Positions 22,424 through 34,679 of a DNA stretch of 64,000 bases are shown piece after piece; the stretch's first letter is position 1, and each line of letters opens with the position of its first letter. This DNA is from Budorcas taxicolor (Eukaryota > Chordata > Mammalia > Artiodactyla > Bovidae). The stretch lies in NCBI RefSeq assembly GCF_023091745.1, contig NC_068925.1:71303085-71367084 (forward strand). Reading direction: 5' to 3'. A model generated the notes under the pieces. It worked only from the letters and a program-made list of their open reading frames with translations, was not told where the DNA came from and did no database searches. The translations under genes and the position numbers were made by a program.

Positions 22424-22471
22424 TTTTAAAATAAATGTCTGTTCTGTCCTTGTGTCCATTACAAGTAAAAC
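22424..22471 (-). CDS. RPS6KC1: RPS6KC1 short internal exon (about exon 9): kinase beta2-beta3 with the putative ATP-site Lys
   Basis: This 48-nt exon encodes 16 whole codons, VLLVMDTRTEQTFILK, phase 0 at both ends. The acceptor is a T-run followed by GTAG (AG at 22472-22473) and the donor is AAAA/GTAAGT, a near-consensus 5' splice site. It continues FRVLGVIDK from the upstream exon and is followed by GLRKSSEY in the next. The last residue is the Lys in the position of the VAIK lysine (here FILK). The preceding beta1-beta2 turn lacks the usual glycine-rich pattern. It is too short for ordinary ORF detection and was found by searching for the missing join between the neighbouring exons. Because its length is a multiple of three, skipping it would keep the frame but remove the ATP-site Lys. 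Confidence 0.93.
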
Positions 22472-22793
22472 CTACAAAAAAAGACATGAAGAATATATTA
22501 TTTACAATACAATGAAATACGAACTCATAACTTTTTGAAACCATACTAAAGGTTTGGGGGGAAAGTACTGAAACTGACTCAGCCAAAACCGATAATTTCT
22601 GAACTGGCTTTTTTTTAAGTCACCAAATCACACAGTGAAAAATCTTATCCAAAGGGTATTTTCTTTCTAAAAATGCCATATTTTACGAACTCTACCATGT
22701 TTCCCCAGATTTGTTTTAAAATATAATTCTTAAAAGGAAAAATTATTTTAGAAAAAGAACTTTTCCTTATGAAACATTTAAGTGGCTAAGTAA

Positions 22794-22817
22794 AAAATAA
22801 ATAAATAAATAAATAAT
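22794..22817 (+). repeat. (TAAA)n simple repeat
   Basis: A run of aaataaataaataaataaat within AT-rich intron. Confidence 0.9.
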
Positions 22818-23167
22818 TGTTTTACAGAACTGAAGTCTCAATTTTCTTCCCAAAACCTCAAACGTAGCCACTTGCTACAATGTGATCTCAATAACTCAGG
22901 CTCCAGCCCAAGGCACCCTTCTGGTGCTACTTCTCCATCTTGGACTCATCCTTAAATCCTCTTTTCCCATCAGCAAATCCTGCCAGCTCTATCTTCAAAC
23001 TGGATCCAGAATCTGAACTCACCTCACCCCTTCCACAGGTATTACCCTGAATGAAACAAAGATTTACCCGGATTGTAACAATGGCCTCCCAACAGATTTC
23101 TCTGCTTCCATCTTTGCTGCCCTATGCTGTATTCTCCAAATAGTAGGCAAGTTTTCTTTTTACAACA

Positions 23168-24254
23168 TTCAGTTCAGTTCAGTTACTCAGTTGTGTCCAA
23201 CTCTTTGCGACCCCATGAATCACAGCACGCCAGGCCTCCCTGTCCATCACCAACTCCCGGAGTTCACTCAAACTCACGTCCATCGAGTCGGTGATGCCAT
23301 CCAGCCATCTCATCCTCTGTCATCCCCTTTTCCTCATGCCCCCAATCCCTCCCACCATCTGAGTCTTTTCCAATGAGTCAACTCTTCGCATGAGGTGGCC
23401 AAAGTACTGGAGTTTCAGCTTTAGCATCATTCCTTCCAAAGAAATCCCAGGGCCAATCTCCTTCAGAATGGACTGGTGGGATCTCCTTGCAGTCCAAGGG
23501 ACTCTCAAGAGTCTTCTCCAACACCACAGTTCAAAAGCATCAATTCTTTGGTGCTTAGACTTCTTCACAGCCCAACTCTCACATCCATACATGACTACTG
23601 GAAAAACCATAGTCTTGACTAGACGGACCTTTGTTGGCAAGGTAATGTCTCTGCTTTTGAATATGCTGTCTAGGTTGGTCACAGCTTTTCTTCCAAGGAG
23701 TAAGCATCTTTTAATTTCATGGCTGCAATCACCATCTGCAGTGATTTTGGAGCCCTCCAAAAAATAAAGTCTGACACTGTTTCCACTGTTTCCCCTTCTA
23801 TTTCCCATGAAGTGATGGGACCAGATGCCATGATCTTAGTTTTCTGAATGTTGAGCTTTAAGACAACTTTTTCACTCTCCTCTTTCACTTTTATCAAGAG
23901 GCTTTTTAGTTCCTCTTCACTTTCTGCCATAAGGGTGGTGTCATCTGCAAATCTGAGATTACTGATATTTCTCCCGGCAATCTTGATTCCAGCTTGTGCT
24001 TCGTCCAGCCCAGCATTTCTCATGATGTACTCTGCATATAAGTTAAATAAGCAGGGGGACAATATACAGTCTTGACGTACTCCTTTTCCTAGTTGGAACC
24101 AGTCTGTTGTTCCATCTCCACTTCTAACTGTTGCTTCCTGACCTGCATATAGGTTTCTCCAGAGGCAGGTCAGGTGGTCTGGTATTCCCATCTCTTTCAG
24201 AATTTTCCACAGTTTATTGTGATCCACACAGTCAAAGGCTTTGGCATAGTCAAT
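23168..24254 (-). mobile_element. BovB, 5'-truncated, 1.1 kb
   Basis: On the minus strand it covers the RT from the YAKAFDCVDHNKLW region through GVRQDCILSPCLFNLYAEY and FADDTTLMAE to the 3' end at 23168. Two long frames (182 and 162 codons) are joined by a frameshift near 23760, where a run of A residues differs from other copies. It begins abruptly at 'catagtcaata'. Confidence 0.93.
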
Positions 24255-24497
24255 ATGTTATATCATGCCACTTTTCTTATTCAGAAAAAAAGCATACATC
24301 CAAAAAATGACGTCAAGACCCCTCATAATTTCACACATCACCCCTTCAAACCACCTACTCCCCCTACCCATCTTGATGAAAAGAGTGAACAGAGATAGGA
24401 AATTATCCTCTCATGTTTACATTTATAGTTTATAAATATATTTGATATTTACATATTTTATATCATGCTGATCTTAATCATTTTGGAGACATTACAG

Positions 24498-24635
24498 CAG
24501 AGGCTGGCAAACTATTCCTGGAGAGATACAGACAGTAAATATCTTAGGCTTTGCAACCCATGTAGTCTCTGGTGTAGTGACTGAACTCCACTGCTGTAGC
24601 ACAAAAGCAGCAGAGTCTGAAATGGGCCGTGGCGG
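24498..24635 (+). mobile_element. hAT-like DNA transposon fragment
   Basis: It begins 'cagaggctggcaaactattc', followed by 'atcttaggctttgcaaccca' and 'ctccactgctgtagcacaaa'. This resembles a common mammalian hAT nonautonomous element. The right end is not seen. Confidence 0.55.
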
Positions 24636-25149
24636 GAGAACTTACACAGAGAAATCTGTAAACACCTGGCAATCTGTAAGCACTGTGTACAAGGCCTTCT
24701 TTCCTGCCCTCTTCAGTGAGTTGGGAGCCAAGGGTAAAAGAAGATATCAAGCTTGGGGAAATAAAAGAATGCTGAGAAGAAACAGGAGAGTTAAAATGAG
24801 GAATCTGTTTAAGACCTGATGAATTTGAAGTCATAGCGAAACTTCATCCTTGACCCCTCTTCTCAGTGCTTCATCGATCCTATTCTACTCCACCTAATCT
24901 CAAACCAATACTCGCACGGATGCCTCCTGAACTCCCATCCTCTTCCCAAAGCCCTCTCCTCACTAAAAACAAAACCCAGTTTCACCTCTTAACAGTATTA
25001 AATAATATTATCACCCATGAAACCCCCTAAATCCAAAAGCTCCCTAAGTCCTGTGAGTTCTCCCCTGTCCCCACCTTCATGACCAGTGGCCTAGCAGCCT
25101 AGTCAATTCTACCCCCTAAGCATTTCTCTTCTCCACGCTCCACTCTCTT

Positions 25150-25620
25150 TCGCCGACCATGGTTTCAGTGTTTACTATGTGCTATGCTTCAGTCATGTGT
25201 AATCATTGTTAATTCTTTCAGTTACCCAGTAAGATAATTTTACCATTCCTACTCCATATGTGAAGATATTACAGCTTCATCTGTAGAAGATATAATGGTG
25301 AGGTGAAGTGAAAGTCACTTAGTCGTATCTGACTCTTTGCGACCCCATGTACTGTCTGTAGAATTCTCCAGGCCAGAATACTGGAGTGGGTAGCCTTTCC
25401 CTTCTCCAGGGGATCTTCCCAACTCAGGAATTGAACCCAGGTATCGATTTGAAAAACTCACATTGCAGGCTGATTCTTTTACCAGCTGAGCCACAAGGGA
25501 AGCCCATAATGGTGGATAATAATAGTATCTACCATTTGTGAGAATTTCAGTGAGATAATCTTTAAAAGTGCTTGGTACAGCCAGTTGTTACTATTACTGC
25601 TGTTACTATTATAGCTTCTT
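25150..25620 (+). mobile_element. MIR SINE (old), interrupted by a Bov-tA
   Basis: The left part has 'tttactatgtgctatgcttc' and 'ccagtaagataattttacca'. The right part has 'aataatagtatctaccattt' and 'aagtgcttggtacagcc'. Both fit MIR, and the Bov-tA at 25301-25505 lies between them. Confidence 0.55.
25301..25505 (-). mobile_element. Bov-tA SINE with 9-bp target duplication
   Basis: An inverted Bov-tA flanked by ataatggtg at 25292-25300 and 25506-25514. The tRNA-like part carries a small insertion around 25445-25460. Confidence 0.9.
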
Positions 25621-25803
25621 CTCCCTGAAATGTTCACCCAGCCCCTTATCAAACAAACACTCATATTTCCATATTCAGCTCAAATGTCACTGATGCTCTT
25701 CTTCTTATGTTTTCCTACTATATACAATACCAGCCTCTTCAATATGGTTTTATTTGGTCACTTTGGTCTATATCCCAACCAGATTTCAAGCTTTTCATCA
25801 GCA

Positions 25804-26433
25804 TGTTGTAAGCAGAATAATAGTTGCCAATGATGCTCATACCTTAATCTCCATAACTTGTGAATATGTTATGTTATTGGCCAAAAGGACTCTGCAGATG
25901 TAATTAGGACACAGACCTTAAAACAGATTACCTTGGATTATCTGAGTGGTCTCAATCAAATCACATGAACCCCTAGAGAACTGTCTCAGTCCAGAACTGT
26001 AATGATGCACAAAACTGATGTGACAGAAGGGGAAATCAGAGGGATTCATAGTATGAGAGAGAGGTGCTGCTGCTGGCTCCAAGACACAGAGGTCCACATG
26101 TAAACACAGGACATAGACCTCTAAGGAGCTCACAGTAACCATGAGAAGGAACAGGCAGCTTTTAGGCACAAAGACCAACCCTTGGCTGAGAGCTAGCAAC
26201 CACAGTCCTACAACCCCGAAGAAAGGAATACAGCCAACAGCCTGAATGAGCCTGAATGTGGATTTTCCCCCAGAGTCTCCAGGAAAGAAAGCAGCCCTGC
26301 CAGCACCTTGATTTCAGCCCAATGCAACTCATGTCAGACCTCTGATCCAGAGAACTCTGACATAATAAAGTGAGTTGTTTTAAGCTGTAGAGTTTGTGGC
26401 AATTTGTAATGCAGCAACAGAAAATTAATACAG
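25804..26433 (+). mobile_element. MaLR/ERVL-type solo LTR (tentative)
   Basis: It starts TGTTGTAAGCAGAATAATAG and includes 'ccaaaaggactctgcagatg' and 'attaccttggattatctgag'. Near its 3' end come 'cagccctgccagcaccttga', an AATAAAG signal and 'gttgttttaagctgtag', ending 'gaaaattaatacag'. This layout resembles MaLR-type LTRs. There is no internal region, so it is a solo LTR. The family assignment is from memory. Confidence 0.6.
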
Positions 26434-26747
26434 GGCAGAAACTGTATTTCCTGCAACACATAACCTATCCACCTCCCAAAGTAACTGTTCACTAAACATA
26501 TGTGAATGAATTTAGGCATAAAGTTTGGAAGGTAGATAGCAATGTGGGAATGGAGTTTAGAAAACAAGTCAGGACTAGAGATGTATATGAATAGCTAAGA
26601 ATTCTCCATTAAAAACAATAGCTAAGACAGGAGAAATTATCCTACTAGAATGCTTTGAGCAGGCACTGTGATGGGGTTTAAAGAATCAAATCACATAATT
26701 CATTCAACATTCTAATAAGGAAGGTATACTTTTTCCTTTTCTCTTTG

Positions 26748-26855
26748 ATCACACCATGCAGCATCTGGGATCTTTGTTCCCCAACTAGGGATCAAACCCA
26801 TGCGCCTTGCAGTGAAGTGTGGACTCTTAACCACTGGACTGCCAGGGAAGTCCTG
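26748..26855 (-). mobile_element. CHR-type tRNA-Glu SINE
   Basis: The reverse strand reads 'ggacttccctggcagtccag' through 'gggtttgatccctagttggg'. An 8-bp gtatactt lies close to each side. Confidence 0.8.
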
Positions 26856-26895
26856 AGCTAAGTATACTTCTATTAATCACTTTTATAGATGAGAA

Positions 26896-27105
26896 GGCCT
26901 TTCCTGGTGGCTCAGATGGTAAAGAATCCACCTGTAACACAGGAGACCTGGGTTCAATCCCTGGGTTGGGAAGATCCCCTGGAGAAGGGAATAGCTACCC
27001 ACTCCGGTATTCTGGCCTGGAGAAGTCCATGGACAGAGGAGCCTGGCAGGTTAGCGTCTATGGGGGTCACAAAGAGTTTGACATGAATGAGCGACTCTCA
27101 CTTTC
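26896..27105 (+). mobile_element. Bov-tA SINE with 11-bp target duplication
   Basis: A full-length Bov-tA flanked by atagatgagaa at 26885-26895 and 27106-27116. Confidence 0.92.
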
Positions 27106-27160
27106 ATAGATGAGAAAACAAACATAAAATTGTCAATGTGCTCATGCTCACAAAAACAAT

Positions 27161-29172
27161 TAGAGGAAAACAATAGAACAGGAAAGACTAGAGATCTCTT
27201 CAAGAAAATTAGAGATACCAAGGGAACATTTCATGCAAAGATGGGCTCCATAAAGGACAGAAATGGTAGGGACCTAACAGAAGCAGAAGATATTAAGAAG
27301 AGGTGGTAAGAATACACAGAAGAATTATACAAAAAAGATCTTCATGACCCAGATAATCATGATGGTGTGATCACTCACCTAGAGCATCCTGGAATGCAAA
27401 GTCAAGTGGGCTTTAGGAAGCATCACTATGAACAAAGCTAGTGGATGTGATGAAATTCCAGTTGAGCTATTTCAAATCCTGAAAGATGATGCTGTGAAAG
27501 GGCTGCACTCAATATGCCAACAAATTTGAAAAACTCAGCAGTGGCCACAGGACTGCAAAAGGTCAGTTCTCTTTCCAATCCCAAAGAAAGGCAATGCCAA
27601 AGAATGCTCAAACTACTGCACAATTGCACTCATCCCACACGCTAGCAAAGTAATGCTCAAAATTCTCCAAGCCAGGCTTCAAGATCACATGAACTGTGAA
27701 CTTCCAGATCTTCAAGCTGGTTTTAGAAAGGCAGAGGAACCAGAGATCAAATTGCCAACATCCGTTGGATTATCGAAAAAGCAAGGGAGTTCCAGAAAAA
27801 CATTTATTTCTGCTTTAATGACTATGCCAAAGCCTTTGACTGTGTGGATCACCACAAACTATGGAAAATTCTGAAAGAGACGGGAATATCAGACCACCTG
27901 ACCTACCTCCTGAGAAATCTGTATGCAAGTCAGGAAGCAACAGTTAGAACTGGACATGGAACAACAGACTGGTTCCAAATATTGTCACCGTGCTTATTTA
28001 ACTTATATGCAGCAGATCAACCCTGGGATTTCTTTGGAAGGAATGATGCTAAAGCTGAAACTCCAGTACTTTGGCCACCTCATGAGAAGAGCTGACTCAT
28101 TGGAAAAGACTCTGATGCTGGGAGGGATTGGGGGCAGGAGGAGAAGGGGACGACAGAGGATGAAATGGCTGGATGGCATCACTGACTCGATGGACTTGAG
28201 TCTGAGTGAACTCCGGGAGTTGGTGATGGACACGGAGGCCTGGCGTGCTGTGATTCATAGGGTTGCAAAGAGTCGGACACGACTGAGCGACTGAACTGAC
28301 CTGAACTGAAGAGTACATCATGGGAAATTCTGGAATGGATGAAGCACAAGCTGGAATCAAGATTGCCAGGAGAAATATCAATAACCTCAGGTACACAGAT
28401 GACACCACTCTTATGGCAGAAAGCGAAAAAGAACTAAAGAGCCTCTTGATGAAAGGGAAAGAGGAGACTGAAAAGTTGCTTGAAGCCCAACATTCAGAAA
28501 ACGAAGATCATGGCATCTGGTCCCATCACTTCATGGGAAATAGATGGAGAAACAGTGGAAACAGTGACAGACTTTATTTTTCTAGGCTCCAAAATCACTG
28601 CAGATGGTGATTGCAGCCATGAAATCAAAAGACGCTTAATTCTTGGAAGAAAAGCTATGACCAACCCAGACAGGATATTAAAAAGCAGAGACATTACTTT
28701 GCCAACAAAGGTCCGTCTAGTCAAGCTTTTCCAGTGGTCATGTAGGGATGTGAGAGTTGGACCATAAAGAAAGCTAAGCACCGAAGAATTGATGCTTTTG
28801 AACTGTGGTGTTGGAGAAGACTCTTGAGAGTCCCTTGGACTGCAAGGAGATCCCACCAGTCCATCATAAAGGAGATCAGTCCTGAATGTACACTGGAAGG
28901 ACTGATGCTGAAGCTGAAACTCCAATACTTTGGCCACCTGATGCAAAGAACTGACTCATTGGAAAAGACCCTGATGCTGGGAAAGATTGAAGGCGGGAGG
29001 AGAAGGGGATGACAGAGGATGAGACGGTTGGATGGCATTACCGACTCAGTGGACATGAGTCTGAGTAGGCTCCGGGAGTTGGTGATGGACAGGGAGGCCT
29101 GGTGTGCTGTAGTCCATGGGGTCACAAAGAGTCGGACGTGACTGAGTGACTGAACTCAACTTAACTGAACTG
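27161..29172 (+). mobile_element. BovB, about 1.7 kb, split by a nested BovB fragment
   Basis: The left part (27161-28013) covers the RT up to the SPCLFNLYA motif. The right part (28311-29172) resumes exactly at 'gagtacatcatgggaaattc', carries the motif C region as YTDD for YADD, and runs to the 3' end. Stops in the left part (for example TAA near 27307 and TGA near 27528) show it is dead. Confidence 0.9.
28014..28310 (+). mobile_element. nested BovB 3'-end fragment
   Basis: It starts abruptly at 'agatcaaccctgggatttct' and ends in the BovB terminus 'gactgaactgacctgaactg'. The host BovB sequence continues on each side, so this fragment is the younger insertion. Confidence 0.85.
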
Positions 29173-29367
29173 AGAGGTGAAATTTAAACCCTACCAATCT
29201 GGCTCCAGGGTTCTTCCTCTTTAACTGCTAAACTATACTATTTATGTCTGTATATACATAGCTAGAACACTGAGGGTATACAAGACAATAACCACCATAG
29301 TACCATAAGAAATGTACCCCCAAAATGCAGAAAATACAGTAGTTCAGACATCAGGAAAAGAGACTGT

Positions 29368-29568
29368 TAAGACTTTGATGCTGGGAGGGATTGGGGGCAG
29401 GAGAAGAAGGGGACGACAGAGGATGAGATGGCTGGATGGCATCACTGACTCGATGGACGTGAATCTGAGTGAACTCCGGGAGTTGGTGATTGACAGGGAG
29501 GCCTGGCATGCTGCGGTTCATGGGGTCACAAAGAGTCAGACATGACTGAGCGACTGAACTGAACTGAA
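29368..29568 (+). mobile_element. BovB 3'-end fragment
   Basis: It runs from 'gactttgatgctgggaggga' to 'gcgactgaactgaactgaat', about 0.2 kb. Confidence 0.85.
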
Positions 29569-30379
29569 TCACCTGCCTGTGCCAAACAACAAAGAGAAAT
29601 CGTGAAGAATAAGGACTTAGAAAGGACTACAGCAGTTAGGGAGTCACTGATAACTTTCAATACTGTGCTATGCAGTGACCTGGGGACAGAAGTGAACCGC
29701 TCTGAGTTAGTAATGGGGGATAAGAAAATGGAGGAAACATATACATATCTTTCCATAGAGAAGTATATCAGAAGAAGGAAAAACACTAAAATGAAAGAGT
29801 TGATAGGATCATCAGGTTTGCACTTTCTCAGAGAGGGTCAAACTGCTCTCCCTTGGAACCTGTATTCACCACCAATCTTGAACCTCCAAGTCAAGGAACT
29901 ATAGTTAAAGAACCTGAACCTTGACAGTCAAATTAATATCATGAGTGCAAAAGGAGGCACAGCCCTGTAAAGGAGAGCTCAATAAACATCTACTGAGTCT
30001 GTAAAGACATTCAGTGTTCCTTAAATCTCATTTGTTTTCATATCGGTTTGTGACTCTTTTAAGTCACTCACCAGATTCCAATCCAAAACATTTCACCAGG
30101 TAAAAGGTATGGAAGCTGTACAAAGGAAAGACCTTTTTTCTACCAGAAGCTTCTTAATCGACTGGACAATATGTACCTGTGTAAATCAGCAGTGTTATCT
30201 CTTTGATGGTCTCACTTAGCCATGAAGCATGAAGTATAGATAAAAAGGCCAAAGTAAGATCAATAAACATGGCTGAGAAGGGCTTCTTTGTTTACATTTA
30301 CTTTCTTCTCCTACCAAGTTTGTTTGTGACTAGACAATGTTCACATTGAGGCAATAAACACAAGAACATATGTGATTTT

Positions 30380-31150
30380 TTTTAAATGTGCCCTTTGACT
30401 GTCAATTTCTCCCAAACAGGTGTTGGCTAAATGATTATAAATTGGCCTCTGGATACACCTCTTCAACTGAGCCGTACAGGGCTGGTGATAATATAATTAG
30501 ACCTAAAAACATCAGGCTGGTGAATGCTTTCCATCTGTTTGGCAATAATGTTTAGTTAACAATAGTCTTTAAAAGAAGCACCTTCAACTTTAGTTCTTAA
30601 AGTTATTTATAGAGCCATTCTTAACACACCAGCACTCCTGCTAACAAGAGCTTTAGCCACTTGGAAATTATTAGCCATACAGCTGTATACAAAGAGAAAC
30701 GACTGCATTTAACATCTGTATCTTTCCAAATTTACACGCTTCAACCTCATTTAGAGTCATTTCTTAATGAACAGTGCTATGGCACTGCATTAATATTATA
30801 GTTGCATGCACAAAGATCATAAGGAGCCAAACATTTTTTTAATGCCAACAGTAGGCCAATCTGTAATGAAGCTGTCAGCATAAAGGACAAAATAATAGCT
30901 TCTTTAACCCTCAAACAGAATTTGTTCATTTGTGGACTAGAACACATCAATTTAAAAACTGCTCATGGGTTTGCTCACCTTTATAAAGACAAAAATCTAA
31001 TCTAGGACTAATTTGATACAATTGTCTTTCCAATAAAAGGCTCCTAAAACCAGCTTTTATTTCATGATAAAACAAGTTCTATAACTCAAACTGTCATGAA
31101 ATAATTATCTTGGATGGCATACCTTATTGAGAGAATACAATTAATGTATT
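30380..31150. promoter_or_regulatory. candidate conserved non-coding element
   Basis: A repeat-free block of nearly 0.8 kb in an otherwise repeat-rich intron. It is dense in short motifs of the developmental type: CAGGTGTTGG, TGATAATATAATTAG, AAATTATTAGCC, several ATAATTA/TAAT sites and ATGCATGC-like runs. I infer constraint from texture only, with no alignment. Confidence 0.3.
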
Positions 31151-34100
31151 TTTCCCTTTCATTTTTCACACTTACTTATCAGCACTATATTAGCATATGG
31201 TCTAACAGGAGAGATTACTCCATCTTTGCCCATGGTAATATATAGAATCACTGCTCCTAACTGAAAAAAAAAAAAAAAAGCAAACAACTTATCCCTCTAG
31301 GATTAGCCTCATCTGTTCTTCAATTCCACCAGCACAATGAGACTTGCCTACTTTCCTTTCACAACAGTAGCAAGAAAAGCTCCAGTTGATTATCAGTAAA
31401 TTTTGTTAACTAGAATGGGGAAGACTTGACATTCAACTAAGTTTAACTAGGTACTGCCTCTGGAAAGAGGGGAGGTAGGAGAGCATATCAAAAGCATCAA
31501 ATGACAATTAATTTTTAGGCACATGAAAAATAAATTTAGAGAAAAGAAAAGAGACAAACAGCAATAAAGACATGATGAACATGGTGAGGAATTGCAGAAA
31601 GTTCCCTTTGGTGACGATTATATGTCATCTATTTTTGAATTTTTTTAGATACTTAATTTAAATGCTGACATTCAAAGTCTATAAGCCTGTAGAAGTAACT
31701 TCAGCTCCAATTCCTTTAAGAAGAAAGATTACCTGGGTAATCCAAGGGAATATCTCTCACTACTTTGGTGCCACGTATTTCACAGAACTCCAAAACAATT
31801 AATAAAAGTGTGTGTGTGTGTGTTTTAATGTTTAAGAAAAGCCTACAGAGACAGCCATAGTGGGGCAAACAGCCTTTCCTTTAACGGTTGTCACAGTACT
31901 GTTCGTGTTGTCTGGGTGTCATCTAAATGGATGTCAGTTGTGCAAGTTATACTATTTAGAATTCACATATAAATATACCAGAGAACAAGGAGTTCAACAT
32001 AAGAAAGAAGGCAGAGAAAACAGAGAAGCCCAATCACACAAGTTAGCTAGTTTTTCTCAACACAGTTCTCAACACTTGACATTATTAGATTCACTAAACT
32101 CATCTTGGCAGCGTTATAGGTACTCGTAATGTTATTCTTCTGTAGAAATAGTCACAAACCTAAAGTACTAAACCGTTGCTTTCCCTGTCAATACCACATG
32201 ATGATAATCAAATGTTACTTACACTTATTGCTGAAACTCATCTCATTTCATAGGCTTAGAATATTCAAAATGTATTTTGACTGTTAATTCCATACCTTAT
32301 TCTTATGAGAGATATCTTATAAAAATTCAACAACCAGAAAACAAAAAGTACTTGGTGAACTTTAATACCAACAATTTTTCCAATTCTTCCCACCGGGGTC
32401 TAACTTTCTCTTTCTTGGACATCAGAAACTAGCAGTGCTCCCTGTACCACCGCCCAGCAACTAAAAAACAAAGGATACTCAGCCTACCACTTTTTTCCAT
32501 GAGAAACTGCAGCACCAGGGGCGTCAGCATGGACAGTGGAGAGACACTTCTTGCCCTTATGCCATGAAACCAATCTGTTCTTGATGGTCCTGTGCTCACA
32601 GAAGTTGTTTCACTGATAAGAACTGAAGTATGAAGAACAGCATTTGACATGGATACTTACAACTCTATCCTAAAAGATGGAGAGTTCAAGGATCTGTTTT
32701 CAGTAAAGCATAAAAAGTACCTTTGTGACTGAAAGGAAACAGAAAAAAATTCTTTGGCATCTTATTAGTGTTTTATTGGTGCTAAAATTTCCAACATAAC
32801 GCAACATCATGAAGTAAGTGAACAAACAATCCCAAAGGATACTGCTCTGTGGATTGATGGCAAAGCCAGAAACATCACCAAGCAGCTTACAGCAAGGTGA
32901 GATATCATTCTGAAGTGGGCCGAGTTCTCAGGGCATCTATGTAACCTAGAAATATCTTCAAAGGCAGGAAACAACAGAACTGATCTACTAGGATTATATG
33001 GAAGTAGTATGCAAGATCCACATTGTTTTCCAGTTATTAAATTCCAAATTATCATAAATAAAAATATAGTTTAAATGTTTATCCAATCACATTTAATTCC
33101 CCAAAACAACCCATTTCAGTTTACCTAATTTTCTTATCTGCCTTAACTACAAACAAATTGGGGCAGGAACAAGGGGAAAGAACGACATTAGGACAAGCAA
33201 GCAACACAAAACTAAGCTGGTAAATAACTAATTTCTCTATGAGAAAACAACTGATCTTAGACTTCTTTAAATGCCCACACATTTGCAAAGGTTTGAGTAT
33301 GCTAATTTTTTAATTAAAAGATATTTCAGCAGTGAAAGCTCTTTCATATGCACTACTGATTCTTCATCAAACGTTAACTTTCCAACTTAACACCAGTATA
33401 GCCGGTGGCAGCCTGAAGGTTCACCATCTGCTGCTACCCAAAGTCACTGTGGCCACCTTCAGAACATATGCATCAAAGCCTGGAGATAAGAGACTGAAGG
33501 AATACTGCCTAAGTCAGCATAAGGGCGATGACAAACCCAGAGGCAGGCAACAGGCAAGCTACCAGAAAATTTAGAACATCACGAACCAGCAGTCACCTCT
33601 TCAAATACATACCCAAGGTCACAAGGGACTCTAGTGGCTGAACAAACAGCCAAGAGAAATACTACCACTAATGGAATTTACTTAAGTAAATAAGTGTGAT
33701 GATTTTTTCCTTAAAAGAGAGGGGATAGTTATTTTTTAAGTCTCCTATAATTTTATTCAAAGCAAGCATATGGTAAATAAAATGAAATATAAAATTGAAG
33801 TTATATTAATGAATAATATATATTAATATATATATTAATGAATAATAATAAAGGTATAAGTATATATTTTAGGCAGTCATAAAATAAGGTACTTTGCTTT
33901 AAAAGATTTATTTTATTTTCTGTGTACCATCATACCTACCATTCAAATACTAACAAAGTACTTTGAGATGAGATTTTATAAAATTCACAAAATAGCAATT
34001 AAAAACCCTGATTTCTGGCTACTGAAAAATGTCATTTATTTAAGGTAATAATCATATTCACTACAATACTGCATATAGAAACATAATATCATGGTGTCTT

Positions 34101-34679
34101 TTAAAATACTAAAAAGAGAGAAACTCAAAAACCTGGCTATATTCAATTATAATACTGAATAATTGACATATTCATCTTAAAAGAAATTAACTAATATGAA
34201 ATTTTCTTATATATCATCTTTCATTTCTAGGTTGGTTATTTTGGTTTCTTAAATGTAGTTAAAAAAAAGCAATATAGAAAATATCTTTTAGAGTATATAA
34301 AGCATCTTTCTTTTCTTAATTTTAAAATGGCAACAGATACATTTACTTAGAATTCATTCTAATCTTAACCCAGATAGTTTAAAATTCTTCCAAACGTCCA
34401 CAGCAAATTAGTTATAAATTAAATCTAGGGCATTATTAAGCATTCATATACCATAGGAACTGTCATAATGAAGCCCATTTGTCCTGCCCTCTATCAACAT
34501 TGAACACAACCTGTTGAGCACAACTATCTACAGCTTCTACAACCAAATACAATAGTGTAGTGTGTGTGTGCGTGTCCCAGGTAAACACAATTCATACCTC
34601 TGTATACTTAGTAATTTCAATAACAATCATGATGATTTTTTCAAGGTTCATAGTCTGTCATTGTGAGAGCTAAAAATAG

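Larger units (their letters stand above)
26660..27150 (+). mobile_element. MIR-like remnant with two SINEs inserted
   Basis: Pieces 'gagcaggcactgtgatgggg', 'ttaatcacttttatagatga' and 'gtgctcatgctcacaaa' line up as parts of one MIR. They are separated by a CHR SINE (26748-26855) and a Bov-tA (26896-27105). Confidence 0.5.

Noticed and set aside
14951..24254. Pairing of the inverted 5' BovB segment (14951-15771) with the minus-strand BovB at 23168-24254 as circular-RNA-forming arms.
   Set aside because: The two cover different, non-overlapping parts of the BovB element, so they are not complementary to each other.
33332..33574. 80-codon ORF on the plus strand, and similar ORFs at 31860-32129 and 54927-55247.
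   Set aside because: No recognisable domain, no splice context, opposite strand to the host gene, and lengths expected by chance in this amount of DNA.
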